Shown: in pieces, positions 11,935 to 23,243 of the stretch
Numbering within the stretch: the stretch's first letter is position 1
Layout: the number at the start of each line of letters is the position of its first letter
Source of the DNA: Blattamonas nauphoetae
Taxonomy: Eukaryota; Preaxostyla; Oxymonadida
Assembly (NCBI GenBank): GCA_033064195.1
Contig: JARBJD010000434.1
Location: forward strand, 1 to 52,359
Direction: 5' to 3'
DNA length: 52,359 nucleotides
Position numbers and translations under genes: made by a program
The notes under the pieces: generated by a model
The model's database searches: none
What the model saw: only the letters and a program-made list of their open reading frames with translations
What the model was told of the DNA's origin: nothing

Positions 11935-13033
11935 TAGTCGCGTGTAAAAGCCGGACTTGTTGATTAAACCGAACGAAGACCATTATCCATCAGAAAGGAC
12001 GTCCTTCAATGTTCAAGTTGATTGGGACATCTAAATTCCCCTTATTCGACGACATTTCTTTGATCAGACCATTGACTCGTGCTTTTGTTCAATTTACACA
12101 TTGATTAACATGAAATATTAGGAATGAATTCAACGAGATGTGAAGTGAATAAATTTCAATCATTTTAGAGTTGAGATCAATGAGAGTTCGTGAATGTCCT
12201 TCCAATTCTTTCCGAGGCTGTAAAGTTGTTGACATCTGTCGAAAAGTGCACCAACTTTGTTTTGGTGGGCATTTGCCTCCTTGATCATTCTGAAGAGTTC
12301 GCGATCGTTCTTATTTTCGTCTTGCGGCTTCTTTTGATTTCGTGTGGACCATGTTCTCTTCCAAGAGCAGTTAATTGATTTTGTTGATATGATCCTTGAA
12401 ATTCCACTCTTTACATCGCTCTGGATCAATGTTTGTTCGCGTTTTGTGGTCTCCTTCAGTCGAAACAATCGATCGAGAGAACTGTTGCTGGAAATCCGAT
12501 CTTGCGAATCTTTCACCACCAAAATGATACGTGATGTGATTTAGAGAACGTGGTAAAACGTTCATTCATTCAGCATTTCCTCGACAAACTATTCATGCGA
12601 ACAGCCTTCTCGTTGCAGATCGATGAGTCCGTAAAATAATGAGTACCATCTTGAAATTGGAAATCGATCGATGATGGTCATCCTGAAAGATTGTTTACAT
12701 CAGTCCTGTATTCATTGGGATGAGAAAAATGGAATCAGAAGCTGAAAACAAAAAGTTTACACTGACCGTGATACACCTTTCAAAAAGTGAAAAGCGAGGA
12801 GATCGATGCTTGGTTACATAAATATTGGCAGGTATGAGTGGATGTTGTTCAGAAAATGATCAATGAATCATAGTTCACATTTTATTTTGAATTGTATCCC
12901 ATATTCCTCGTCATTAACTCATTTAAACAAAACGAAGAAAAAGAATAATAAAAACGGTTGAAGAAATGCTCGATGAATCATTGCTGCCCTTCGTTCGGTT
13001 TCATCACCAAGTCCGGTTTTAACACGGGACTAT
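11935..13033. mobile_element. TA-flanked DNA transposon, non-autonomous (Tc1/mariner-like by target)
   Basis: The ends form inverted repeats of about 42 bases. The left begins TAGTCGCGTGTAAAAGCCGG; the right, read inward, ATAGTCCCGTGTTAAAACCG; both reach ACCGAACGAAG. TA dinucleotides flank it at 11933 and 13034. Removing it joins the host codons for FKFQNSL to RDEHKSY in frame. The interior (1.1 kb) has only a 120-codon minus-strand frame (12160-12522), rich in charged residues and unlike any transposase I know. Assignment to Tc1/mariner rests on the TA target alone. Confidence 0.7.
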
Positions 13034-16000
13034 TAGACTGTTCTGAAACTTGAAGTCTCCTGTCCGAACCCCATTTCCATAAATAAGACACCCACGAAGC
13101 TCAGAGTCCATGTTCAGTGTCTTGTTCAGCTCAGCTCGAGACAATTTCAGCGTGATTTCAGATTCGGTGAACGAGATCGTGTTCGACGGTGTCAGAGCCA
13201 CAACAAACGGAGACTTGTTCTGATTCGCTTCCGACTTCTCAAACACTTCAAAGAACAGAGAGCAAGGAATCAGCAGAGATCCAACCAGTGTCGCCGAGAT
13301 CGACTTGTCTTTGTTCAGAATCGATGACGACTTCTTTTCGTCAAATGTCAGATTGAAGAGAGGAGAGCGCACGGGAATCGACTTCTTCGTCACTTCGCAA
13401 TCTTCCGTCCAAATCCAAAGCGACGGCGTTTCAAACCCATCTCCTCCACTCACACTCCCAATCTCCACTGATCCATTCACACATCGCACATTTCGGCGAG
13501 TCGAAGGGAATGATGTCTGATTCCCGTCGTTGCTGTGGAAGGTATTCGAATCCAACGTCAATGAACTGTTTGTGATCGACAGCGCTCCATTTCCGAAACC
13601 AGAGAAAAGACTCCCATAAATCCTTGTTGGCGTCGACGAGATCGTCACAAATCCAGACGACCACGAGCAGAGATCGTCTTCATTCGACGACCACGAGGGA
13701 AGAGAACTGTCGAACATGCAGCCTGTCATTTCAAGAGACGTTCCATCTGAGATCGAGATCAGTTCGGACACTCCCGAGTTCTTCGACGTCACTTTGTCAA
13801 ATGTCGCTTCTCGCAATTTTTTCAGCACGAACGGTGTTGTCGAGAAGGAGAGCGACGTCAGTTTCATGTCCGAAAGTGTCGCCATTCCTCCTTCACATTC
13901 CACAATCCGCGGCAGCTTCGACGTCGTCTCCGAGAATCGGATCAGTTGGAGCGACAGTTGGGACGACGTCGATTTGAAGAGCGAGAGTTCGGACGAGCCA
14001 ATCACTTTCAGTTCCACGTTGCTCACATTCAGGTGCCCACTCGTCACACAGAACGCAGGTTCTCTTCGGTCCTCGTTCTCAATCTCAAAATGAAGACTCT
14101 CAAAGTGAACTGTGTCCCCTCCAGCTTCACTGAAACTCCCTCCACCACTCATCCGAACAATCGACATCAGCGGACTCCCTTTGAACAGCGTCCCATTCCA
14201 AACATCAACCAACGACGTGATCCTTCCAAACTCTTTCACGTTGATTTGCGTCGTCTCCATTTCGGCTGCTCGAACCAATGTCTGGGCGATCGACTTGCAC
14301 CACGCTGAGAAGTACCCACACCGAGCATGAACAATTCCTTCTTCTGAGAACCCAATCGCCCCACTTCCTTTCTTCAAATAGAAAACCAGCGACGACGAAA
14401 ACGATTCCGACTTGTCCACACTCCACAGCCAGTCCTCGTCCACTCCAACTCCATACGACCCATCAAACCGAGAATCCGAGTAATCCAGCCACGACGACAA
14501 GTCGTTTCCTTCCACCCAGATGAACCGAGGAGACACGTTCGTTTCACTGCTCACTGAGTATTTCACGTTCTGAAGTCTGAACGATGGGATGGGTGACAAT
14601 TTCGGGATTGAAGTCAACGAAACGAAGATACCATCTCCAGACCCATCCAACGCCGACACTGACTTCATCCAGATGTCGTCCACCACAAGTTCCATACTCG
14701 TCGTCAGAACACTTTCCAGCACTCCCCCATTTCCGACTTTTCGGCTGATCGACGTGAAGTTCGTCTTCAACAGTGTCAGAGTTCCGCAAGAATGGCTGAT
14801 CAGAGCCGAAGAGGCGAGTGAGAATGACGTGAACGAACATTCCGAGATCATTCCTGATCCTCCATTCACTTCCAACAACGATCCACTTTGCGGTTTGGAG
14901 TTGCTCACAAAGTCGAGTTTCGACACCATCAGTTCTGATTCCGAAATCACAAATCCACCATCCAATCCAACTGAAACTCGAGCGGAATCACCAATTGCGG
15001 AGAGGGTGAGGTCGTGAGTCCAGATTGAGATGGACGAGGTGAGCCAGGATTCGGAGTGGATGACGAGTGAGTGGGTTCCATCTCCATCGAGATGCGAGTG
15101 AGCCAAGTCCAGTCCAACACATCTCCGATTTGTCAGACCACAGCCAGACACGTCTCGTCCACCTGATCCAACTGAGATGGAGTTGCTGTGGTATTCTGCG
15201 AGGAAGGCGAGCAGACTCACTGAACGATAATCAGATTCCAGCTTCTCCGAGAGGTCTGTCCCCCACAACAGAGAATCGTTGGCGGTTGTTGAGAGAGAAG
15301 TGATCGTTGCCTGCCAGTTCGAAGTTGTGATGAGAGAGGAGAGCGAGTGACCTTCCACAAACACCCAACTTCCCAGTTTCGACGATCCACACGAACATGA
15401 ACTGTCAAAAGTCGATCGAACGATCAGATTGGAGGATGGAACAGCTGCAGCAGAAGACACGAAAATCACTCCTCCCTTTCCACCCGACGAACACGACGAG
15501 AACGAGCATCCATCGAGGCTGAGTGAGTCTGTGGCCGAGGTTAGTGTTGAGTGCACCACACTTCCATCGCCTTTCACTTTCGAGACATTCTCCATTTTGC
15601 ATCTCGTCATTTCCAGCTTCCCTCCGTTTTGTTCGATCACACTCGACGATTCCAGCTCAAAAAGATGATTGAATAGCATGCGTATGTCTGTCAAAACAAG
15701 AGACCCAGATGACACAGAGAAGAGTGGTGCAGCTGAGCGTGTTGTGACGGCTGTGTTCTGAATGTCGACAGATGTAAGAGAGAGCGAGCCAGCTGCAACA
15801 AGGAAGATCGGCTTTGTGATGGCGGCAGGAAGACACACGACGAGAGAGGTCAAAGTCAGTGAAGTTGAAGCTGGAACTTTGAACTGAGCAACGCTTGTCA
15901 GAGTCAGTTTTGCTGGCGAATCCGATGACGAGGATGATATCTCAGAGCCTGTCGATTTGGCAGTGATCACACCTGAGAGTTTGACACCTGAGTGAAGAAT

Positions 16001-16855
16001 GACTGTCTGATCCTTTTCGGTCAGGTTGTTGTGAGCGGTGAGGAGAGACGAGCAGGGCAAGTGTTCGGTTCCACAATTCGGATGATCCCAGAAATCGTTG
16101 TTGATGTGGACAGCACCAGTTGAGTGTCCAAATATCAAATATGCAATCGGGACACTCAGCGACGAGTTTTCTTTGTTTTCAAACCAATTCTCCACAATCG
16201 TGCTGCGCGTCAACTTCGACGCGTCTGAGCCAACAAATGTCTTCCAATCCGAACAAGCCGCTGACTCCAGTGATGTCCCTTCAATGAAGATCTCATGTTC
16301 GCCAGACGATGTGCGTTGCATGACAGTAATATCTCTCAAGTGCAGGCTGTCCGACGTGAAAGCATCGGGACGAGTGATGAACAGACTCCGACCCTTCCCA
16401 GACGAACCACACTTGCTTCCTTTCAGATTCACTCGGTCCAGTGAAAGACGTCCAGACGAAGAAAAGTGAAGAACTGCTCCTGATCCAGAATTCTCCATCG
16501 ACTCAAAGTCAACATCGCAAACACTCAGCGATCCACTTCCAGAAACGGAAATCAAACTGTTCGATGACGAGAGTGTGATTCGTGGGATCGTTGTCGAGGT
16601 CAGACTGGCTGATCCACCCGAGATCGACAAAAGTGGTGCTGTGCGCGGTGAGTCAGGATGAGTAATTGTGCACGATTCTTCAACAATCAGCGACCCAGAC
16701 TCAGTCGAGAAGAGTGGAGTGGTTGAAGACACAAGATTCATCGTTGTCCCACCAATCGTCAGACTCCCTCCACACACTCTTCCAACTGAGATCCCAATCT
16801 CAGTCAATCCATCTGGGTGATTCTCTTTGAAAAATCGCAAAACACTAATGTGCGT
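13034..16855 (-). pseudogene. Gene B piece 7: beta-helix ectodomain, about 1270 codons uninterrupted
   Basis: This is the longest intact host piece, with no stop over 3.8 kb. It is Ser/Thr-rich, with the short repeating pattern (LSISGGSASLTSTTI, FSVSSGSLVLTDIRM, LLEVNGGSGMISECSFTSF) typical of right-handed parallel beta-helix rungs (pectin-lyase-like fold). Three modules are marked by a CG motif: HPNCGTEHLPCSSLL near residue 265, VSGCGLTNRRCVGL near 577 and HARCGYFSAWCKSI near 850. The C-terminal part (LSRAELNKTLNMDSELRGCLIYGNGV) matches the juxtamembrane part of gene A (LNESSLSKTLKIEHEWRLRLVFGNGV), which places it directly before the transmembrane piece. It is probably exposed at the cell surface. 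Its ligand is unknown. Confidence 0.8.
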
Positions 16856-18734
16856 CACCAAAAATGATTTTTTGCGGAATTACCATTCGTCTGTTCAGTC
16901 GACTGAAAATGAGTGAATTACCGGATTTCAAGGAAGATCGCGTTCGATATCTCCTTTTTTTGTTCAGGACTCTTCTGCACATTTTTTGTAACAAAACAGG
17001 TCCAAAGACAAACTACCGATAATTTACAACAGAAAAAACCAATTCTGTGTGAGAGCACTGGTATAAACTCCTCCATTGAAGAAAAAGACACGAAAAGTGC
17101 GGATTGACATATTCAATATTCTCGATATATTAGGTCCGTAACATTTGTTGAACGTGTCTAACAGAGACTCTCTGAGGGAAATACTGAAGGACCATGGTGT
17201 TTGAGGCGAGGTAGTTCAGATTGATGACGATTGAAAAAGAGCATTCATTTTGGGTCTACAAGACCAGAAATGCATGAATAAAGACATACCAGCGAGCGAA
17301 AACTATCGATAACATCCGATTGAACGATTTATGTGAGAGTTATCTCGTTGTGCTCATTGTTCCGGCGCACCACAAAAAAATCCCGAGTATCTGAACGTGA
17401 GAAAGAAAGAAACGGTACAAACCATGTTGTGAGTGTGTAATCCACAGTTTGATGTCGGTTTCATCATTGATATATATATCGAACAGAAGTCTGATGGGTG
17501 ATTAGTCGCCTGAGCATCGGATCTGCGATAAAGTTCGCCAACATGAAGAAAAGACGAAATTCACACCTTGAACATGGAGAGAGCACCTGTGACGGTGAGT
17601 AGAGGGTATTTGTCGATGAATATCAACGTACAGGCGCTGGAGTGACGGATGCGATTTTTGAAAAAGAATCACCCATCTGTGCGGATCCACATTGACTACA
17701 CACTTTCGAATTTTTTGAAACAAATCAGAGAATAAAACCGAAAAAGAAGTAAGATTCCACGACGCATCTTAATTTCTCTTCTAACGAGCTCTATAGTGAT
17801 GAACGGTCGTAACTTTCTTCTGTCGTCATTAGCTTCGAACATGTGAGGTTTCTGTTTGGTTGAACTGGAAAATATCAGACAGTGAATGTTTTGATGCTGA
17901 AACTGGAGCTTGAAGGACAAAAAACCAAAACACGGTGATATCCGACAATGTGATCAGATCGCAGAAAATGACTTCCCAATGTCTCGTGTGTCATTCAAAA
18001 GAATCTTATTCGACTTTGTTCATGTTTTTAGTGATATGACGTCCCGAGTTTATTCTCGCAAAGGATATGGTCGACTTCAGAAGTTGGTTCGAAGTAAACA
18101 CGGGAACTGAATGGTGACTGACTATTATCAAGTCTGAAAATGTTGATAAAAAAGGGATCAAACACGATGAAGTTGGATTATTATGTCTGGTGTCGTCTAA
18201 TTGCGAATCGCCGTGAACTGTCGATTGGAGTCTGTTTCTTTTGTGATTGACTCAGAATGGCATCTGTTGGGAGACGATTCCGGAAAACAGATAAGATTTG
18301 TGCGATTGTTTGATTGACCATGTCCTTTGGATGAAATTGAACATAGAAATCGCCTGATTTTGACTGGATTTGTCTAAGGAGAATATTGTTCGGGAAAATG
18401 TTTGAAATGAGTTGTCAACACTGAGAATATGGTGTTTGATCTCATCATCCCATCTATTGTTGGAGATCAGGAAAAAAACGGACTTCATTTTCTTCTGTAA
18501 TAAAATTCCACGAGAGAGCTGAATTTGTGAGATATTTTGATGAAGAGGTCACATAATCGGATATTTATAAGTGGAATTCGGTCTTTCTGCGATGGACAAG
18601 GTCTCATAAGATGACGCTGTCGAAACCAATTTTCTGAAATGGGCGAGCGAAATGTCAGGATCAAGGAATGAAATGGCAAAAGAAAGGGATGAGAAGTGAT
18701 CTCCTCTTCCATATAGTGGTCACGACTCAATCTG
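16856..18734. mobile_element. Unclassified 1.88-kb insertion with 6-bp target duplication
   Basis: GTGCGT stands on both sides (16850-16855 and 18735-18740). Removing one copy plus the insert joins host codons SAKTH to ISVLRFF in frame. The insert begins CACCAAAAATG and ends CAATCTG, so it starts CA and ends TG, and I see no convincing terminal inverted repeat. It is AT-rich with no credible reading frame. The left 200 bases resemble 8935-9090, and GAATCACCCA at about 17672 echoes the arm of the 451-bp repeat at 8837-9287. Superfamily unknown; a 6-bp duplication would fit several element classes. Confidence 0.6.
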
Positions 18735-18848
18735 GTGCGTTTTTGCGGAAAGTGCGAAGTCATCGTGGATTCGCACATCTCCAATCTCACACAACGACAG
18801 AATCATCCATCCTTCTTCAATCAACATCACTGCGCTTGTTCGACCTTC
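18735..18848 (-). pseudogene. Gene B piece 6: short beta-helix fragment
   Basis: About 38 codons, translated as TSAVMLIEEGWMILSLCEIG followed by DVRIHDDFALSAKTH. LSLCEIGD matches the beta-helix rung LSSCEIGT in the adjacent piece. It is isolated between the unclassified insertion on its left and a MITE on its right, and is in phase with both neighbouring host pieces. Confidence 0.7.
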
Positions 18849-19519
18849 GGCATGTATGTACCCTGTAGGGGATCGGGAGACTGTAGGGGATTGGGACCCT
18901 GTAGGGGGTGGATCGGGACTCTGTAGGGGATGAAAGGGAGCCCGTAGGGGATTTTGACACTCTGTAGGGGATGACTTAAAAGAGTGTTTTCCACTCACTC
19001 CACTCAATGAAATGTGTCAGAGACAACAATGAGATTCATACATCCTCGATTGTGTCATTCTTCATTCTCCTTCGAATTACTCCTTTATCAGCTATAATTC
19101 CACTCATATTCTAATTCTGTTTGTTTTTCATCCACAAAATTCTACTTCATTTTTTGTAAAAGTCATTGATGGTCGTGATCCTTGATCAAGACCACAACAA
19201 CATCATTGGCAGTCTTCGCCTCAAATGGACATTAAGGTCACTAGTTACATTTCGTTTCGCATATATCCACAGTTTCTCTTCGATTAGTGTGAGTATTCAG
19301 TCACCAAACCTGCTATATTGTGAAATGTCACAAAGATCAAAAGTGTTCGAGAAAATTCAAAAGTTCCTCCACCCCGATTTTTTTTAAGAAATCAAAAAAC
19401 GACGTTACACCATCAGAAGTTTGATATTTTTCATAATCCCCCATCTCATACTATCTCCATGACACATAATTGCTCAATCCCCTACAGTCTCCCAATCCCC
19501 TACAGGGTACATCCATGCC
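18849..19519. mobile_element. 671-bp hAT-like MITE with 46-bp inverted repeats
   Basis: The 8-bp target duplication CGACCTTC is perfect (18841-18848 and 19520-19527). The left end reads GGCATGTATGTACCCTGTAG, the right end inward GGCATGGATGTACCCTGTAG, and pairing continues for about 46 bases with three mismatches. There is no coding potential, so it is a non-autonomous element. Precise removal restores host codons KEGR followed by TSAV in frame. The 8-bp duplication fits hAT or a similar superfamily. Confidence 0.88.
18857..18970. repeat. Subterminal CTGTAGGGGAT repeats of the MITE
   Basis: Five to six copies of (C)TGTAGGGGAT, spaced about 15-25 bases apart, lie at the left end. Two inverted copies lie at the right end (about 19480-19505). 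Subterminal repeats of this kind are usually transposase-binding sites in hAT elements; here that is inference. Confidence 0.7.
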
Positions 19520-21601
19520 CGACCTTCCTTCAGCGTCCCAAACTTCATCGTGATTCCAGACAGAGTCAGTTTCGACGGATTGCCTTTCGAAATCGTCAGC
19601 TGTCCTTCTCCCTCAATCCAAACAGAGCCACCACTCGACTGAGTCAGAGTCCATTCCGTCGTCGACGACACCAACTCACTCGACAACTCTGATTTCGTGT
19701 CCAGATTCATCAACTTCTGTTCGCCCTTCAGTTTGTTCTGAGATTCCACAATCGACGAGCATGGCAGATGTGCGATTCCACAATTCGGATGATCTTCTCC
19801 GAGCGTGTTGATGTGCACTGATCCACTTGTGTGTGGATGCCACAAATACAGAAGACTCCACTCGTCCGATCCTTCTCTTCCGAAGAAGCGACTCTTGTCA
19901 GTCTCCGAAAAGAGTGAGTCGGAGGTTGGTTGAAGTGTGGCGTTGAAAGGAAGGATGGTCTTGTTGACGGCGGTTTCGCTGATATTGGCTGAGTTCACAA
20001 AAATGTGCGAGCCTGTCCCGTTCGACCATATTCCACGGAAGACGTCCACTGAGTTTGTCGAGAATGTGGCGCTCGTGTGGAGGACGATCGCCGATCCCTC
20101 GCTCGCATGTGTGAATTCCACGTTTTTGATCGTCGATGTCGTCAACTGCAATGTTCCTTCACCCAACACTTCCATCAGCACTGTCACAGAAGGAGGGAGC
20201 AGTGTCTTCGTGTCTGTCCCGATCTCACACGACGAGAGATGCAGCGTGCCCTTCGATGCCACGAAGAGCGGAGAAGACGAGCAAGTCGAGTCGATTTCCA
20301 TTTGAAGCGACGACAGCAACAGAACGGCAGATGAGGCGTCGATTTAGAATTGGGACTCTTCTTTCAGGGTGAGAGAGGATGGACTGGTCGGGGATTCAAT
20401 TGTGAACGACGACGATGCTTCAAACAATCTTGACATTTCGCATCGGCAAGAGAGACTGATTGTGGAGATCGAAAACTTCGACGACGATGCAACACCAGAG
20501 TCGAAACTGGAGCAGCCGACTCTCGACGACCCGCAGTTCGGATGTGAGCTGGAGTGAGTAGAATAACTCACAAAAACTGCTCCTGAAGGCACTGTCCCCA
20601 GAAACAGAAGAAGAGACAGCTCAAACAGTTCGTCGGTTGAATCAAGAGAACGATCCTGGCCATAAAACCACCCTGCTTCTGTGCTCGCGTCGAAACTCCC
20701 ACTCCAACGAGCTTCTGTGATTGCAGCGTCCAGTCCTGTTGTCTTCACTCGAACCAGCGTTCCTTTGATCTCTGACGAGCACGAGCACTCGTGAACGTCG
20801 TCCCCACAACTGAAATCGTTCCGTCCGTGTCTGCAACCACAAGTGGGTCTGATCTCGTTTCGAAGTCTGAGAAGGAGACAGATGAGAGAGTGAATACAGC
20901 CGACGGAACAACACCGCCAGACAGCGGGACCAGTTGGACGAGTGGATGGGCCAGTCGCGCTGTTCCGCTCGTCGTCGTGTTGAATGTGCACAATTCAATC
21001 GAAATCGGCCTTCCGTTCGATTTGATCAGTGGTTGCGAGTATTCTGCCTCCAACGAGCACACAATCCCGAGATCGCTCAACTTCAGACTGTCTCCACTCG
21101 ACTCCATACAGAACAGCCCACACTTCGCGATCGGCCGGAGGTCCAGTCCAGACACGGACAGTTTGGCGTTCCCTTTGATTGTGAAGAGCGACGAGGCAGT
21201 CGTGCTTGGCACAATCTCCACAATCGTCCGAAGAACTTCTGCTTGAGTGGGAGTTTTAGCTTTCGTTCCGACCACTGACACGTCTTGATCGTTCACAACA
21301 ATTTCTATCTCGTTGTACGTCATGTTCCACACAAATTGGATCGATTGCGGGAAATTCTCGCCTGTCGAATACTTCTTCGTCAAGTGCTTGATTCCATAGC
21401 CGAGTGTCACACAGAATGTCGATGTCCATTTGCAGCTCTCAGTGTCTTCTCCACTCTTTCCCGTCATCAGCTCATCCACAGATCCATTCACAGACACGAT
21501 GGGTGTTGGGATGAGAAGACCAATCTCGGCTGATTCGGCTGGCAAGCGTCCTTCAATCGCCACATGATCGTCCAAGCTGAACGATCCTCCTCCGAACGAC
21601 T
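19520..21601 (-). pseudogene. Gene B piece 5: beta-helix ectodomain with two CG modules
   Basis: The piece begins (N-terminal side, right) with KSFGGGSFSLDDHVAIEGR and runs through beta-helix rungs such as LFTIKGNAKLSVSGL and LFVASKGTLHLSSCEI. Two modules carry SSHPNCGSSRVGCSSF (about 20530) and DHPNCGIAHLPCSSIV (about 19780). The DNA of the second, CCACAATTCGGATGATC, recurs exactly in piece 7 (about 16074), a sign of recent module duplication. Host damage is a frameshift near 20785, where the frame moves between TTFTS and CSCSSEIKG, and an in-frame TAA near 20341 between EESQF and IDASSAV. TAA ends other long frames here (the polymerase, for instance), so it is a true stop. Confidence 0.75.
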
Positions 21602-21682
21602 TTCTACAACAAACCAGTGCCCTTCAACAAGTGAGATATCCCTGGTGACGTGTAAGGAAACAATGGGTGGCAGATCCAATCA
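21602..21682. repeat. Left inverted terminal repeat, first DIRS copy
   Basis: From GTGCCCTTCAACAAGTGAG onward about 65 bases match the reverse complement of 26321-26385. The outermost bases, TCTACAACAAACCA, are unique to this end and recur only in the internal complementary region. Confidence 0.85.
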
Positions 21683-21975
21683 GGAAAAACCAAACAGAAT
21701 AAATCAAAAACAACTTTATCTGTTCCCAAAAAGATTGACAACAAGGGACTGAAGAGTCACGATGTTGGTTTGCCCAAGTGGGGGCAGTTGAAGGGCAAAA
21801 AGAGAGAACGATGTCTCTCGTCCAGAAATCCTCAACGAGGAACAAAAACTGGACAAACGAGAGGTCAAAAGTGACTAATGAAGTGTAAAAGAACCAAAAT
21901 GTATATTCAGAGTCGCTCCGCGACATAAAAACAAGAGTCCCCCCGAACGAGCCCCAGTTGTGTGGCTGCGTTCTT

Positions 21976-22054
21976 AGTTGAAGGGCACTGGTTTGTTGTA
22001 GAAGGATTTCCTTTCACTCAATCCTCTACCAAACCTGTGCCTTCAACAAGTGAG
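21976..22054. repeat. Internal complementary region, first DIRS copy
   Basis: The first half (AGTTGAAGGGCACTGG through TTGTAGAA) is the reverse complement of the left end. The second half (GGATTTCCTTTCACTC through ACAAGTGAG) is the reverse complement of the right end. It thus spells the junction of the joined termini, which in DIRS elements is used to rebuild a circular DNA copy. Confidence 0.85.
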
Positions 22055-22139
22055 AGTTGAAAGGGACCTAAAAGAAGGGAGAAGAATCATTGAAAATGAA
22101 AAAGAAGAGAAGGATGTCTTGATTCTTTCTCCTGTACAG

Positions 22140-23243
22140 CTAGTTCGATACAGTTGGAAGGCCGTGAACCCGTAAGGGCAGCCACCAACTCTCTGCGAGT
22201 GTGGGTACTCCAGTTCCAATCAGGATTGGAGCAGAGTAGTAGACGTCTGCAATTGTCGAAGTGAGAGACCAACCCACATGGCTATTGACTACTTCCAGCG
22301 GAACCTTGGCCACACGCCTGAGGTGGCTCACCGCTGCATGCTTGACCGTGTATGGTCCGTAAGAACCAGGGACACCGATCTCTTTCAGCACACTTTTTAG
22401 AATGGACGCAATGGCCGGCATCTTCAGTGGAACGCCTTTCCTGAAATCATACCATATCTTGCAATTCGCAATGTCTGTGTCAACCGACTCTGCAATGACT
22501 CGCTCAATGTTTCTCTTATGTGCGATCAATGCTCGAAAGGCTGAGAATGATTCATCCCCTTCGTCTCGAACAAATCTGATGTCGTCCTGCAATTGATTCT
22601 GTTTTGCCCTGATTGTCACCGTCGCAAATGACGTTGGAATGAAGTCCGATGATTCATGGAAGTCAACGTCCCTCCATCGAAGGTTGACAATCTCTGCACG
22701 GCGACAGCACGTCGTTGCAAGGAGGAGAGACAACGCTCTCATCTGCTGGACCTCTGGATCTTCGCTGGCTAATTCATTTGTTTTCTGTGCCCAGTTCAGG
22801 AGCAGATCAATATTCCACATTACGGTGTAGTGACGTTTTGACTTGTTCTTTGGGTGACTCTTTGCAAGAACCTGTCTGAAAGAATTCAGGTGTGACCTGT
22901 CGTTGTGCAGTGTTGGGTGGAAGAGGCCTAATGATCTGACGACTTTCGGAACTGCTGTGTGAGGGAGTTGGTTCGGAGGTGGGAACCGCTCGGCAAGATC
23001 TGCGACGAAACTGCAAAGAAGTTGTTCAATGTTTGTTGACTTGGCAACAATGAAGGAAACAGAATGATTGAACTTCTCGCAATATTGTTTGAATAACTTC
23101 CAAGCCCGCATCCAAGGGCCCTTGTGTTTGTATGCGTCTTCTTCCACATTTCGGACATTCATTGGGATTCTTCCCTCATCACACAGACTTCTGAAGAAGT
23201 CTCTCCCCTCCAGGTTCTCTCCCCACCAGAGATGCTCGTACAT
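22140..23243 (-). CDS. DIRS tyrosine recombinase, first copy
   Basis: A 367-residue integrase of the tyrosine-recombinase family, which inserts the circular DNA copy into the genome. Signature regions are CCRRAEIVNLRW with the catalytic Arg (about residue 183), TVKHAAVSHLRR with the H-x-x-R pair (about 303), NSHVGWS (about 322) and DVYYSAP with the likely nucleophile Tyr (about 336). It overlaps the end of the reverse-transcriptase frame by about 65 bases. The N-terminal 150 residues form the expected helical core-binding domain. Confidence 0.85.
   Translation of the reverse strand: MYEHLWWGENLEGRDFFRSLCDEGRIPMNVRNVEEDAYKHKGPWMRAWKLFKQYCEKFNHSVSFIVAKSTNIEQLLCSFVADLAERFPPPNQLPHTAVPKVVRSLGLFHPTLHNDRSHLNSFRQVLAKSHPKNKSKRHYTVMWNIDLLLNWAQKTNELASEDPEVQQMRALSLLLATTCCRRAEIVNLRWRDVDFHESSDFIPTSFATVTIRAKQNQLQDDIRFVRDEGDESFSAFRALIAHKRNIERVIAESVDTDIANCKIWYDFRKGVPLKMPAIASILKSVLKEIGVPGSYGPYTVKHAAVSHLRRVAKVPLEVVNSHVGWSLTSTIADVYYSAPILIGTGVPTLAESWWLPLRVHGLPTVSN

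Noticed and set aside
11935-13033. Insertions in gene B acting as ordinary spliceosomal introns
   Set aside because: The borders are transposon ends with target duplications, without GT...AG at the host junctions.
16861-18745. Direct repeat TTTTTGCGGAA as target duplication of the 16.9-18.7 kb insertion
   Set aside because: Using it leaves the host frame one base off. GTGCGT at 16850 and 18735 gives an in-frame join and a more natural protein.
20338-20345. TAA read as glutamine, as in the oxymonad Streblomastix
   Set aside because: TAA ends the Polinton polymerase frame and the first DIRS gag frame here, so the standard code fits better and this is a stop in a decaying gene.
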